Assembly: GCF_003116585.1 (NCBI RefSeq)
Contig: NZ_QEHM01000001.1
Span: 372,001 to 436,000, forward strand
Source: Albibacillus kandeliae
Lineage (GTDB): Bacteria; Pseudomonadota; Alphaproteobacteria; Rhodobacterales; Rhodobacteraceae
Direction of reading: 5' to 3'
Length of the DNA stretch: 64,000 nucleotides
The position numbers and the translations under genes are program-made. This document shows positions 37,120 to 45,871 of the stretch, piece after piece. The notes under the pieces were generated by a model. The model saw only the letters and a list, made by a program, of their open reading frames with translations, made no database searches and was not told where the DNA came from. The stretch's first letter is position 1. The number at the start of each line of letters is the position of its first letter.

Positions 37120-39401
37120 ACGCGGATCCCCAGACCTTCGCCCCGTTCGGCAAGGCGCTGCATCTGGTCGCGGCCCGGCAGGTAGGGCAGCGGCCACTCG
37201 GTCGCCGTATCGCCGAGGGCGGCGGCGGCGTGCAGGGTCCAGTAGGGGTCGGCCAGATGCGGACGGGCAAGGCAGACAAGGTCGGCGCGGCCCGCCATCA
37301 GGATCGAGTTCACGTGGTCGGGCTCGTAGATATTGCCGACCGCCATGGTGGCGATCCCGGTGTCGTTGCGGATACGGTCCGAGAAAGGGGTCTGGAACAT
37401 CCGGCCATAGACCGGGCGGGCCTCCTTGCTGGTCTGCCCGGCGGACACGTCGACGATGTCGACACCCGCGTCGCGGAACATCCGCGCGATCTGCACCGCA
37501 TCTTCCGCGTCCACGCCGTTCTCGGTCCAGTCGGTCGCCGAGATACGCACCGACATCGGCTTTTCCTCGGGCCAGACGGCGCGCATCGCCCTGAACACTT
37601 CCAGCGGATAGCGCATCCGGTTTTCCAGCGCACCGCCGTACGCGTCCGAACGGGTGTTCGACAGCGGCGAGATGAACGACGAGATCAGGTAGCCGTGCGC
37701 GGCGTGGAACTCGACCATGTCGAACCCGGCGCGGGCGGCCATCTCGGTCGCGCTGACGAACTGGTCCTTCACCGCGTCCATGTCGGCGCGGTCCATCTCC
37801 TTCGGCACGGCATTGCCGTCCTGCCAGGGCAGGGCCGAGGCCGAGATCAGCGGCCAGTTGCCGTCCTTCAGCGGCGCGTCCATCGTCTCCCAGCCAACCT
37901 GGGTCGAGCCCTTGCGGCCCGAATGCCCGATCTGCATGCAGAGCTTGGCGTCGGTCTCGGCATGGACGAAATCACAGAGCCGTTTCCACGCCGCCTCGTG
38001 CTCGGGCGCATAGAGACCGGGGCAGCCCGGGGTGATGCGGCCCTCGGGGCTGACGCAGGTCATCTCGATGTAGACAAGACCCGCACCGCCCTTGGCGCGC
38101 TCGGCATAGTGCGAGAAATGCCAGTCGGTCGGGCAGCCATCGACGGCCTTGTACTGGGCCATTGGCGAAACCACGACGCGGTTCTTCAGGCGCATGTCGC
38201 GGATCTGATAGGGCGCGAACATCGGCGCGCGGTGCACACCATTGGCCCCGGCCTGCGCCTGGAACCACTCCTCGGCCGACTTCAGCCAGTCGGCGTCGCG
38301 CATCCGCAGGTTCTCGTGGCTGATCCGCTGCGAGCGGGTAAGCAGCGAGTAGGTGAACTGCACCGGGTCGAGATCGAGGTAGCGTTCCACCTGCTCGAAC
38401 CACTCGGTCGAGTTCCGCGCCGCGGACTGCAGACGCAGCACGTCGAGGCGGCGGTCTTCTTGGTAGCGGGTAAAGGCATCTTCCAGCGTCGGCTGGTTCT
38501 CGACGAAGTCGGCCAGCGCAATGGCGGATTCGATGGCGAGCTTCGAGCCCGAACCGATCGAGAAATGCGCGGTGGCCGAGCTGTCGCCCAGCAGGACGAC
38601 GTTCTTGTAGTGCCACTTCTCGCAGAGCACGCGATTGAAGTTGATCCAGGCCGACCCGCGAATGTGGTTGGCGTTGGTCATCAGCGCATTGCCGTCAAGA
38701 TACTTGGCAAAGACCTTCTCGAGGACAGCGATGCTCTCCTGCTGGCTCATCTCTCCGAAGCCGAAGTTGTTGTAGGTCTCTTCGGTGCACTCGACGATGA
38801 AGGTCGCGGTATCCGAGTCGAACTGGTAGGCGTGTACCCAGAGCCAGCCGTGCTCGGTCTTCTCGAAGATGAAGGTAAACGCGTCGTCGAACTTGGCATG
38901 GGTGCCCAGCCAGACGAACTTGCACAGCCGGGTGTCGATCTCGGGCTTGAAGTGCTCGGCGTAATGCGTCCGCACCCGCGAGTTGATGCCATCCGCCGCA
39001 ACGACGAGGTCGTACTCTTCCGAAAGCTTCTCGATATCGGTCGCATCGGTCTCGAACTGGAGGTCGACGCCCAGTTCCCGTGCGCGTTCCTGCAACAGCA
39101 GCAGCAGGCGCATCCGGCCGATCCCGCAGAAGCCGTGCCCGGTCGAAACGATGTGGCTGCCCTTCAGGTGAACGGCGATATCGTCCCAATAGGCAAAGTG
39201 CTCCTTGATCGCATCCGCGCTCTTGGGGTCGTTGTTGCGCAGGTTGGTCAGGGTCTCGTCCGAAAGAACCACGCCCCAGCCGAAGGTATCGTCCGGCTTG
39301 TTGCGCTCAAGGACGGTGATCTCGTGCTCGGGATTCCGCAGTTTCAGGCTGATGGCAAAATACAGTCCGGCGGGACCGCCACCAAGGCATACGACTTTCA
39401 T
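37116..39401 (-). CDS. abmA: Fused 2-aminobenzoyl-CoA monooxygenase/reductase (salicylyl-CoA 5-hydroxylase-like)
   Basis: 761 residues with two halves. Residues 1-380 are a flavin monooxygenase: [17 protein letters not shown] at 4-20, [17 protein letters not shown], and [24 protein letters not shown]. Residues 395-750 are an old yellow enzyme-type flavin reductase: [63 protein letters not shown]. This fusion is characteristic of the enzyme that hydroxylates and then reduces 2-aminobenzoyl-CoA, giving a non-aromatic 2-amino-5-oxocyclohex-1-enecarbonyl-CoA. It is the first gene of the operon. Salicylyl-CoA is the alternative substrate. Confidence 0.9.
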   Translation of the reverse strand: MKVVCLGGGPAGLYFAISLKLRNPEHEITVLERNKPDDTFGWGVVLSDETLTNLRNNDPKSADAIKEHFAYWDDIAVHLKGSHIVSTGHGFCGIGRMRLLLLLQERARELGVDLQFETDATDIEKLSEEYDLVVAADGINSRVRTHYAEHFKPEIDTRLCKFVWLGTHAKFDDAFTFIFEKTEHGWLWVHAYQFDSDTATFIVECTEETYNNFGFGEMSQQESIAVLEKVFAKYLDGNALMTNANHIRGSAWINFNRVLCEKWHYKNVVLLGDSSATAHFSIGSGSKLAIESAIALADFVENQPTLEDAFTRYQEDRRLDVLRLQSAARNSTEWFEQVERYLDLDPVQFTYSLLTRSQRISHENLRMRDADWLKSAEEWFQAQAGANGVHRAPMFAPYQIRDMRLKNRVVVSPMAQYKAVDGCPTDWHFSHYAERAKGGAGLVYIEMTCVSPEGRITPGCPGLYAPEHEAAWKRLCDFVHAETDAKLCMQIGHSGRKGSTQVGWETMDAPLKDGNWPLISASALPWQDGNAVPKEMDRADMDAVKDQFVSATEMAARAGFDMVEFHAAHGYLISSFISPLSNTRSDAYGGALENRMRYPLEVFRAMRAVWPEEKPMSVRISATDWTENGVDAEDAVQIARMFRDAGVDIVDVSAGQTSKEARPVYGRMFQTPFSDRIRNDTGIATMAVGNIYEPDHVNSILMAGRADLVCLARPHLADPYWTLHAAAALGDTATEWPLPYLPGRDQMQRLAERGEGLGIRV

Positions 39402-39450
39402 GTCCGCTCTCCCTGTCAGGATTCTTGCAGCAAGAGTGGCAGCGGGGCAA

Positions 39451-39488
39451 ATTTATTTCAAGCATAAAACATCAAGCTTCAAGTAAAT
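39451..39488 (-). promoter_or_regulatory. Candidate MarR operator upstream of the abm operon
   Basis: ATTTATTTCAAGC (39451-39463) and GCTTCAAGTAAAT (39476-39488) are inverted repeats matching at 11 of 13 positions with a 12-nt spacer, 50-87 bp upstream of the monooxygenase ATG. The rest of 39402-39883 (482 bp) has a small stem ACCCCT-N4-AGGGGT (39574-39589) and no supported gene. Confidence 0.45.
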
Positions 39489-39811
39489 CGCCCACATCCC
39501 GCCGCAAGGCCGGGGAAGGGGCTCCGGACAGGGCTTCCGGGCGAGGGGTTGGGGCACCGGATCGGCATCCAAAACCCCTGACCAGGGGTCGTTCCAGCGC
39601 TGAGTCGCCCGTAACCAGCCGGTTTCGGGCCGTAACTGCCAGTCCGATCTGGTGAATAATTGAGCAGCAGTTTTTCGAGGTTTCGAGCGCCTTCAGGTCC
39701 GAATTGGCGACGCCATCCAAGATTAAATCATTATTTATCAGGTTATTACACTGCAATCCCACCCGCTTTTCCTCCGTTCCCGCGGGTCAGCCATCATGAG
39801 CCCCTCCATTT

Positions 39812-39827
39812 TTTACCAATTGATAAA
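39812..39827 (+). promoter_or_regulatory. RutR-like operator upstream of preT
   Basis: TTTACCA-AT-TGATAAA matches the RutR consensus TTGACCA-NN-TGGTCAA at 11 of 14 defined positions and is itself nearly palindromic. It ends 56 bp before the preT ATG, a promoter-proximal position. Confidence 0.5.
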
Positions 39828-39883
39828 AATTCTGCTTGTGGCACTCTTTTCTCAAAACAAGAACGACCCATAGGGAGAATTCC

Positions 39884-41218
39884 ATGGCGAACAGCCAGAC
39901 GACCTCCGGCATCGTTGCCGGACGCCTTCCAGCCGATCGCATCGCCAAGAACTTCGGCGACTTGCATCCGGCCTATCAACCGCACGAGGCGGCCGTGGCG
40001 GCGGACCGCTGCTATTTCTGCCATGATGCCCCCTGCATGACGGCCTGTCCGACAAGCATCGACATCCCGCTGTTCATCCGTCAGATCGCGACCGGCACGC
40101 CCGAGGCGGCGGCGAAGACGATCTTCGAACAGAATATCCTCGGCGGCATGTGCGCTCGCGTCTGCCCGACCGAGACCCTCTGCGAAGAGGCCTGCGTGCG
40201 CGAAACAGCCGAGGGCAAGCCGGTCGAGATCGGCCGTCTCCAGCGCTATGCCACCGACACGCTGATGGCCCGCAACGCCCATCCTTTCACCCGCGCGGCC
40301 AGCACGGGCAAGAAGGTCGCCGTGGTCGGGGCAGGGCCCTCAGGTCTCGCCTGTGCGCACCGGCTGGCCATGCTGGGGCATGACGTGGTGATCTTCGAGG
40401 CGCGGCCCAAGGCCGGCGGTCTCAACGAATTCGGCATCGCCGCCTACAAGGCCCCGAACCACTTCGCCGAGCGCGAGGTCGCCTGGCTGATGCAGATCGG
40501 CGGCATCACCATGGAAGAGGGCAAGGCGCTCGGGCGCGACATCACCCTCGCCGGGCTCAAGGCCGACTACGACGCGGTCTTCCTCTCCATCGGCCTCGGC
40601 GGCGTGAACGCGCTGCGGGCCGAGGGCGAGGACAAGGACGGCGTGCGCGACGCGGTCGATTTCATCGCCGACCTGCGCCAGTCCGGCGACTTGACCGGCC
40701 TGCCCGTCGGGCGCGACGTGGTGGTGATCGGCGGCGGCATGACGGCAGTCGACGCCGCCGTGCAGTCCAAGCTGCTCGGCGCCGAGAACGTCACCATCGC
40801 CTACCGCCGCGGGCAGGAGTCGATGAGCGCCTCGCGCTACGAACAGGACCTCGCGGCCCAGAACGGCGTGCGCCTGATGTTCAACCTGCGCCCCGTCGCC
40901 GTGCACGGCAACGGCAGCGCCGCCGAGATCGAGCTGGAGTATACCACCACCGAGGGCGGCAAGCTGACCGGCACCGGCGAGACAATCCGCCTCAAGGCCG
41001 ATCAGGTGTTCAAGGCCATCGGCCAGACCCTGACCGACGCGCCCGAGGGCATCGCCATCGAGGGCGGCAAGATTGCCGTCACCGGGGCGGGCCGGACCTC
41101 GGTCGCGGGCGTCTGGGCAGGGGGCGACTGTGCCTCCGGCGGCGAGGACCTGACGGTGACAGCCGTGGCCGAAGGGCGCGACGCCGCGCTCGACATCCAC
41201 GCCACCCTGACCGCCTGA
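39884..41218 (+). CDS. preT: NAD-dependent dihydropyrimidine dehydrogenase subunit PreT
   Basis: 444 residues from ATG 39884 (AGGGAGA upstream). The N-terminal Fe-S region has CYFCHDAPCMTACP and CARVCPTETLCEEACV. An FAD site, VAVVGAGPSGLACAHRL, follows near residue 150, and an NAD site VVIGGGMTAVDAA near 285; the end carries WAGGDCASGGEDLTVTAVAEG. This is the glutamate-synthase-small-subunit-like flavoprotein that passes electrons from NADH to PreA for reducing uracil and thymine to their dihydro forms. The partner preA lies 945 bp downstream, beyond a methyltransferase gene. Confidence 0.93.
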   Translation: MANSQTTSGIVAGRLPADRIAKNFGDLHPAYQPHEAAVAADRCYFCHDAPCMTACPTSIDIPLFIRQIATGTPEAAAKTIFEQNILGGMCARVCPTETLCEEACVRETAEGKPVEIGRLQRYATDTLMARNAHPFTRAASTGKKVAVVGAGPSGLACAHRLAMLGHDVVIFEARPKAGGLNEFGIAAYKAPNHFAEREVAWLMQIGGITMEEGKALGRDITLAGLKADYDAVFLSIGLGGVNALRAEGEDKDGVRDAVDFIADLRQSGDLTGLPVGRDVVVIGGGMTAVDAAVQSKLLGAENVTIAYRRGQESMSASRYEQDLAAQNGVRLMFNLRPVAVHGNGSAAEIELEYTTTEGGKLTGTGETIRLKADQVFKAIGQTLTDAPEGIAIEGGKIAVTGAGRTSVAGVWAGGDCASGGEDLTVTAVAEGRDAALDIHATLTA

Positions 41219-41262
41219 ACTGTGCTATGCTGGACACGGGATCGCCAGATCGGGAGGACATC

Positions 41263-42093
41263 ATGGACCACCTCGAAACCCGTGTAGCCCGGCATTACAC
41301 GAGCGAAGACCTGCTGGGGCGGATCGACGCCGCCCTCGCTCAACTGGGGCTCTCGGGCCGCAACCCCGACGACCTCAAGCCGGTCGACGAGTTTCACACC
41401 GGCGGGCTCGAAGCCACCGACGCCCTGCTGTCGCAGCTCGAGATCTCGCCCGAGCTCAAGGTGATCGACATCGGCGCGGGGCTCGGCGGCACGGCCCGGC
41501 ACATCGTGCACCGCTACGGGGCGCATGTGATCGGGGTCGACCTGACCCGCGCCTTTGTCGAAACCGGCCGCGCGCTGAACGAGCGCGCCGGACTCGAGAG
41601 CGCGATCACGATGATCGAAGGCAGCGCACTGAACCTGCCGGTGGCCGCCGGCACGGCGGACCTCGCGGTTATGTTCCACGTCGGCATGAACATCGACGAC
41701 AAGGACAGGCTGATGCGCGAGGTCGCGCGGGTGCTCAGGCCTGGCGGCACCTTCGCCGTCTTCGACGTGATGCGCGACAACACGTCCGAGGAACTCGTTT
41801 TCCCGCTCCCCTGGGCGTCCGAGCGCGAGAACTCCTTCGTGGCGCACCCGCTGGCCTACCGCACCGCCGCCGAAACGGCTGGGCTGGAACTGGTCACCCA
41901 GCGCAACCGTCGCGACTTTACGCTGCACTACTTCGGGCGCGTGCTGGAAGCGGTCAAGACCAATGGCCTGCCGCCCCTCGGCATCCACCTGCTGATGGGG
42001 GAAACGGCGGGGGAGAAACTGCGCAACTACGTCGCCAACGTCGAGGCGCACCGCATTGCCCCCTGCGAGATGATCTTCAGGAAAACGCCCTGA
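41263..42093 (+). CDS. Class I SAM-dependent methyltransferase between preT and preA
   Basis: 276 residues from ATG 41263 (GGGAGGA upstream). The SAM-binding motif I is VIDIGAGLGGTARHIV near residue 80, followed by acidic GVDLTRAFVE, motif EGSALNLPV and post-motif ARVLRPGGTFAVFDVM. The N-terminal 55 residues (HYTSEDLLGRIDAALAQLGL) resemble the sarcosine/glycine N-methyltransferase-type family. The substrate is unknown. Its position between the two subunits of one enzyme, with short gaps (44 and 69 bp), implies co-expression with pyrimidine catabolism. Confidence 0.8.
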   Translation: MDHLETRVARHYTSEDLLGRIDAALAQLGLSGRNPDDLKPVDEFHTGGLEATDALLSQLEISPELKVIDIGAGLGGTARHIVHRYGAHVIGVDLTRAFVETGRALNERAGLESAITMIEGSALNLPVAAGTADLAVMFHVGMNIDDKDRLMREVARVLRPGGTFAVFDVMRDNTSEELVFPLPWASERENSFVAHPLAYRTAAETAGLELVTQRNRRDFTLHYFGRVLEAVKTNGLPPLGIHLLMGETAGEKLRNYVANVEAHRIAPCEMIFRKTP

Positions 42094-42122
42094 CGCCCTA
42101 CCCACCAAGTTTCGAACAAGGA

Positions 42123-42140
42123 CTCCGGCCAGACCCGGAG
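42123..42140 (+). promoter_or_regulatory. Hairpin in front of preA
   Basis: CTCCGG (42123-42128) pairs with CCGGAG (42135-42140) over 6 nt, just before the preA Shine-Dalgarno AGGAAGGA. It might process or stabilise the polycistronic message. Confidence 0.35.
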
Positions 42141-42162
42141 CAACGACAGGAAGGAAGACTAA

Positions 42163-43470
42163 ATGGCTGATCTGACGACTGAATTCCTCGGAATCAAGAG
42201 CCCGAACCCGTTCTGGCTGGCCTCCGCGCCGCCCACCGACAAGGAATACAACGTCCGCCGCGCCTTCGAGGCCGGATGGGGCGGCGTGGTGTGGAAGACG
42301 CTGGGCTCCGAGGGCCCGCCGGTCGTGAACGTCAACGGCCCGCGCTACGGCGCGATTTACGGCGCCGACCGCCGCCTGCTGGGGCTCAACAACATCGAGC
42401 TGATCACCGACCGTCCGCTGCAGACCAACCTCGAAGAGATCACCCGGGTCAAGAAGGACTATCCCGACCGCGCCCTGATCGTCTCGCTCATGGTGCCCTG
42501 CGACGAGGAGAGTTGGAAGGCCATCCTGCCGCTGGTCGAGGAAACCGGCGCCGACGGGATCGAGCTGAACTTCGGCTGTCCGCACGGCATGGCCGAACGC
42601 GGCATGGGCTCGGCCGTGGGGCAGGTACCCGAGTACATCACGATGGTCACCGAGTGGTGCAAGAAATACTACTCCAAACCGGTGATCGTGAAGCTGACGC
42701 CCAACATCACCGACATCCGTAATCCGGCGCGCGCAGCGTTCCAGGGCAACGCCGATGCGGTCTCGCTGATCAACACCATCAACTCGATCACCTCGGTCGA
42801 CCTCGACCTGATGGCGCCGCAACCGACCATCGACGGCAAGGGCACCCACGGCGGCTATTGTGGCCCGGCGGTGAAACCCATCGCGCTGAACATGGTGGCC
42901 GAGATCGCCCGCGACCCGCAGACCCACGGCAAGCCGATCAGCGCCATCGGCGGGATCACCACCTGGCGTGACGCGGCCGAGTTCATGGTGATGGGCGCGG
43001 GCAACGTGCAGGTCTGCACCGCCGCCATGACCTATGGCTTCAAGGTCGTGCAGGAGATGATCTCGGGCCTCAGCCAGTGGATGGACGACAAGGGCTATAC
43101 CTCGACCTCCGATTTCATCGGCCAGGCCGTCCCCAACGTCACTGACTGGCAGTACCTGAACCTGAACTACGTGACCAAGGCCAAGATCGACCAGGACGCC
43201 TGCATCAAGTGTGGCCGCTGCTACGCCGCCTGCGAGGACACCAGCCACCAGGCGATCTGGATGAAACCCGGCCGCGTGTTCGAGGTCAACGACGCCGAAT
43301 GCGTCGCCTGCAACCTCTGCGTCGATGTCTGCCCGGTCGAAAGCTGCATCTCCATGGTCGAACTGCAGGCCGGCGAGATGGACGAGCGCACCGGCAAGGT
43401 CGTCGAGGCCGAGTACGCCAACTGGACCACGCACCCGAACAACCCCGCCGCGCTCAAAGCGGCGGAGTGA
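42163..43470 (+). CDS. preA: NAD-dependent dihydropyrimidine dehydrogenase subunit PreA
   Basis: 435 residues. The dihydroorotate-dehydrogenase-like barrel covers residues 1-330: FLGIKSPNPFWLASAPPTDK, ELNFGCPHGMAERGMGSAVGQ, VIVKLTPNIT, AIGGITTWRDAAEFMVMGA. The C-terminus is a 2x[4Fe-4S] ferredoxin domain (CIKCGRCYAACEDTSHQ and CVACNLCVDVCPVESC). With PreT it reduces uracil and thymine using NADH. The length is normal and all eight cluster cysteines are present. Confidence 0.95.
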   Translation: MADLTTEFLGIKSPNPFWLASAPPTDKEYNVRRAFEAGWGGVVWKTLGSEGPPVVNVNGPRYGAIYGADRRLLGLNNIELITDRPLQTNLEEITRVKKDYPDRALIVSLMVPCDEESWKAILPLVEETGADGIELNFGCPHGMAERGMGSAVGQVPEYITMVTEWCKKYYSKPVIVKLTPNITDIRNPARAAFQGNADAVSLINTINSITSVDLDLMAPQPTIDGKGTHGGYCGPAVKPIALNMVAEIARDPQTHGKPISAIGGITTWRDAAEFMVMGAGNVQVCTAAMTYGFKVVQEMISGLSQWMDDKGYTSTSDFIGQAVPNVTDWQYLNLNYVTKAKIDQDACIKCGRCYAACEDTSHQAIWMKPGRVFEVNDAECVACNLCVDVCPVESCISMVELQAGEMDERTGKVVEAEYANWTTHPNNPAALKAAE

Positions 43471-43475
43471 GCAAT

Positions 43476-43558
43476 CGCTTGCCCGCGTCGAAATTTCCCT
43501 GAAAAACCCTTTGCCAATTCCGGTCAAAGAGGCTTTGGGTGAAAGCAACGGGCAAGCG
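43476..43558 (+). promoter_or_regulatory. Long-range 10-bp inverted repeat between preA and the MFS gene
   Basis: CGCTTGCCCG (43476-43485) and CGGGCAAGCG (43549-43558) are exact reverse complements 63 nt apart. Inside lies a second imperfect dyad, CTTTGCC...GGTCAAAG (43509-43529), whose right half is like a RutR half-site. The set begins 6 bp after the preA stop and ends 24 bp before the GTG start of the MFS gene. Confidence 0.4.
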
Positions 43559-43582
43559 AAACGACTCTGAAAGGCGGCGCGC

Positions 43583-44845
43583 GTGAAACACTTTCTTCCC
43601 ATCAGCGCGCTGCTACTCGGCTCGGCCATCCTGCTCTTCGCGGGCGGGATCAACGCCCTGATCCTGCCGATCCGCGGCACGATCGAGGGGTTCGACGCCG
43701 CCTCTCTCGGCTTCCTCGGCACCGGCTGGGCCATCGGCTACGTGCTCGGCTGCGTGTTCATGGCGCGGCTCGTGGCCAAGGTGGGCCATATCCGCGCCTT
43801 CGCGGTGATGGCCGCCTTCGCCGCCATCGCCGTGCTGATCCAGCTCCTGTTCATGACTCCCTGGGTTTGGGTGCCGGTGCGCGGCGTGTCCGGCTTCTGC
43901 TTTGCCGGGGCCGCCATGATCGTCGAGAGCTGGCTCAATGAACGCGCGGATCCGGCCTCGCGCGGCAAGATCTTCGGCATCTACACGATGGTGAACCTCT
44001 TCGCCTCCACCGCCGGGCAGATGTCGCTCGCCATCGGCGACACCCACGAGATCACCTGGTTCGTCCTCGCGGCGATCTTCTACTGCCTCGCCCTCGTGCC
44101 CCTCGCCATCTCCTCCACCGCCACGCCCAAGCCGCTGGTCCGGGTCAAGCTCGACCTGCGCGCGCTCTGGCGCAATTCCCCGGTGGCCGTGGTCGCTGTG
44201 TTCTGCGTCGGCGTCTCCAACGGCGCCTTCGGCACCCTGTCCGCCGTCTACGCGGGCCGGGCAGGGCTCGAACTCGGCTCCATTGCGCTCTTCGCCAGCC
44301 TCCCGGTCCTCGCCGGGGCAATCTCGCAGATCCCCATCGGCATGGCCTCGGACCGCACCGACCGGCGCTTCGTGCTGATCGGCGTGGCGCTCGGCGCCCT
44401 TGTGGTCGACATCGCTTTCATCACGGTCCAGCCCGACGGGCTGATGACCAACCTCGTGATGGCCGCCTGCTTCGGCGCGATGATCTACGCGATCTACCCG
44501 GTCATCGTCGCCCACGCCAACGACCACGCCGATCCGGGCACCTACATCCTCGTCAGTGGTGGCCTGCTGATGATCTACGGCCTCGGCGCCATCGCCGGCC
44601 CGACCATCGCGGGTGTCGCAATGGGCGTCTTCGGCCCGGCGGGGCTGTTCTTCACCTCCGCGGGCGCCCACGTCGTGACCATCCTGTTCACGCTGGTGCG
44701 CATCCGGTCGCGCAAGGCCGTCCCCGACGCCGACAAGGGCAGCTTCGTCGCCAGCCCGGCGGCACGGGCCCAGACGCCGGAAACCGTCGCGCTGGCCGCC
44801 GGGGCGGTCGAGGGCGAAGGCGCCGCGCGGTCCGAGGCCGCCTGA
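43583..44845 (+). CDS. MFS transporter (YcaD-like) in the pyrimidine cluster
   Basis: 420 residues, GTG start (GAAAGGCGG upstream). About twelve transmembrane segments. MARLVAKVGHIRAFA is the loop 2-3 motif and GMASDRTDRRFVLIG the second-half motif; ESWLNERADPASRGKIFGIYTM matches the paralogue at 3485-4747. The last 45 residues are hydrophilic. It may import or export a pyrimidine or breakdown product, but this rests on location alone. It converges on rutR with a 10-bp gap. Confidence 0.83.
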   Translation: MKHFLPISALLLGSAILLFAGGINALILPIRGTIEGFDAASLGFLGTGWAIGYVLGCVFMARLVAKVGHIRAFAVMAAFAAIAVLIQLLFMTPWVWVPVRGVSGFCFAGAAMIVESWLNERADPASRGKIFGIYTMVNLFASTAGQMSLAIGDTHEITWFVLAAIFYCLALVPLAISSTATPKPLVRVKLDLRALWRNSPVAVVAVFCVGVSNGAFGTLSAVYAGRAGLELGSIALFASLPVLAGAISQIPIGMASDRTDRRFVLIGVALGALVVDIAFITVQPDGLMTNLVMAACFGAMIYAIYPVIVAHANDHADPGTYILVSGGLLMIYGLGAIAGPTIAGVAMGVFGPAGLFFTSAGAHVVTILFTLVRIRSRKAVPDADKGSFVASPAARAQTPETVALAAGAVEGEGAARSEAA

Positions 44846-44855
44846 TCCCCGGCGC

Positions 44856-45479
44856 TCAGGCCGAGGGGGTGAGCATCTTGGTAAAGACCTGTTCCAGGTA
44901 GCGTTCCGCCCCCGGAAAGGGGTCGGGTTCGCGCGCGCCAAGAACGGCACGGACCTGCACGTCGAAGTCGGCGTAATGCTGGGTCATAGACCAGATCGAA
45001 AAGATCAGGTGATGCGGGTTCACCGGCGCCAGCCGGCCCGCCGCGATCCAGCTTTCGATCACCGCCGCCTTTTCGTCGACCAGCGCCCGCAGGCTGCCGC
45101 TCAGCTCGTCGCCGATGCGCGGCGCACCCTGGATGATCTCGATGGCGAACAACTTGCTCTCGCGCGGCAGGTCGCGGCTCATCTCCAGCTTGCGCCGGAC
45201 ATAGGCCAGCAGTTCCTCCAGCGGCTCGCCCTCGGGATCGACCTCGCGCAGCGGGTCGAGCCAGGTGTCCAGCAGCCCGCTCAGCAGCGCCGAGTAGATC
45301 GCCTCCTTGGACGCGAAATAATACAGCAGGTTCGGTTTGCTCAGCCCCGCGGCCCCCGCGATCTGGTCCACCGTGGCGCCGCCAAAGCCGTTCAGCGAGA
45401 AGACGTCGAGGGCGGCCTCGAGAATGGCAGTACGGTTCTTCTGCTGGATCCGGGTCACCGGGCGGGCGTCATTCATCAA
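44856..45479 (-). CDS. rutR: TetR-family pyrimidine regulator RutR
   Basis: 207 residues. The N-terminal TetR HTH reads NRTAILEAALDVFSLNGFGGATVDQIAGAAGLSKPNLLYYFASKEAIYSALL, very close to RutR/YcdC. The ligand domain has DPEGEPLEELLAYVRRKLEMSRDLPRESKLFAIEIIQGAP and HHLIFSIWSMTQHYADF, also RutR-like. RutR binds uracil or thymine, which release it from TTGACCA-NN-TGGTCAA sites. Such a site stands 101 bp upstream of this gene, so autoregulation and control of the divergent amidohydrolase gene are likely. In E. coli RutR controls the Rut pathway; here the neighbours encode the reductive pathway. Confidence 0.9.
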   Translation of the reverse strand: MMNDARPVTRIQQKNRTAILEAALDVFSLNGFGGATVDQIAGAAGLSKPNLLYYFASKEAIYSALLSGLLDTWLDPLREVDPEGEPLEELLAYVRRKLEMSRDLPRESKLFAIEIIQGAPRIGDELSGSLRALVDEKAAVIESWIAAGRLAPVNPHHLIFSIWSMTQHYADFDVQVRAVLGAREPDPFPGAERYLEQVFTKMLTPSA

Positions 45480-45579
45480 GCGGTCCTGCGAGTGCTTATT
45501 TTTGCGTCGTTAGTCTCCGGTGGCGAAGGCGTCCGGCGTGCGATCACCTTGACTGACCACCCCGCCGTGATAGCGTCGC

Positions 45580-45597
45580 TTTGACCAACTGGTCAAA
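45580..45597. promoter_or_regulatory. RutR operator
   Basis: TTTGACCAACTGGTCAAA is a perfect palindrome containing the complete RutR consensus TTGACCA-NN-TGGTCAA. It lies in the divergent region between rutR (start 45479) and the amidohydrolase gene (start 45872). The rest of the 45480-45871 gap (392 bp) is GC-rich; one open frame crosses it, but I do not consider it a gene. Confidence 0.88.
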
Positions 45598-45871
45598 TCA
45601 GATCTCTTCCGAGAGCCCAACCCGTCCGGCAGCCACCGTCACCGAGATGATAATTGAAGCAAATCCGCACCTGAGCCGCTACCATGCTCCCCGGACCCGT
45701 GGTCCGGGCGCCCAGCATGTCGCGGGGCGCGGCCTTGCCATGTCGTCCGGCGGCGCGGGGCGGGCAGGGACGCCGGTTCGCGCCGGGGCAGGAGGGGACG
45801 ACACCAACACCGCCGCATGCGCAGCCCCTGCGCCGCTCGGCGGAAAAGACTGGAAATGACAGGAGCAGCGC

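Noticed and set aside
39472-39762. 96-codon minus-strand frame upstream of preT
   Set aside because: It covers the candidate MarR operator region, has no SD and has an irregular composition.
45581-45859. 92-codon frame between rutR and the amidohydrolase gene
   Set aside because: It begins inside the RutR operator, lacks an SD and shows no domain character.
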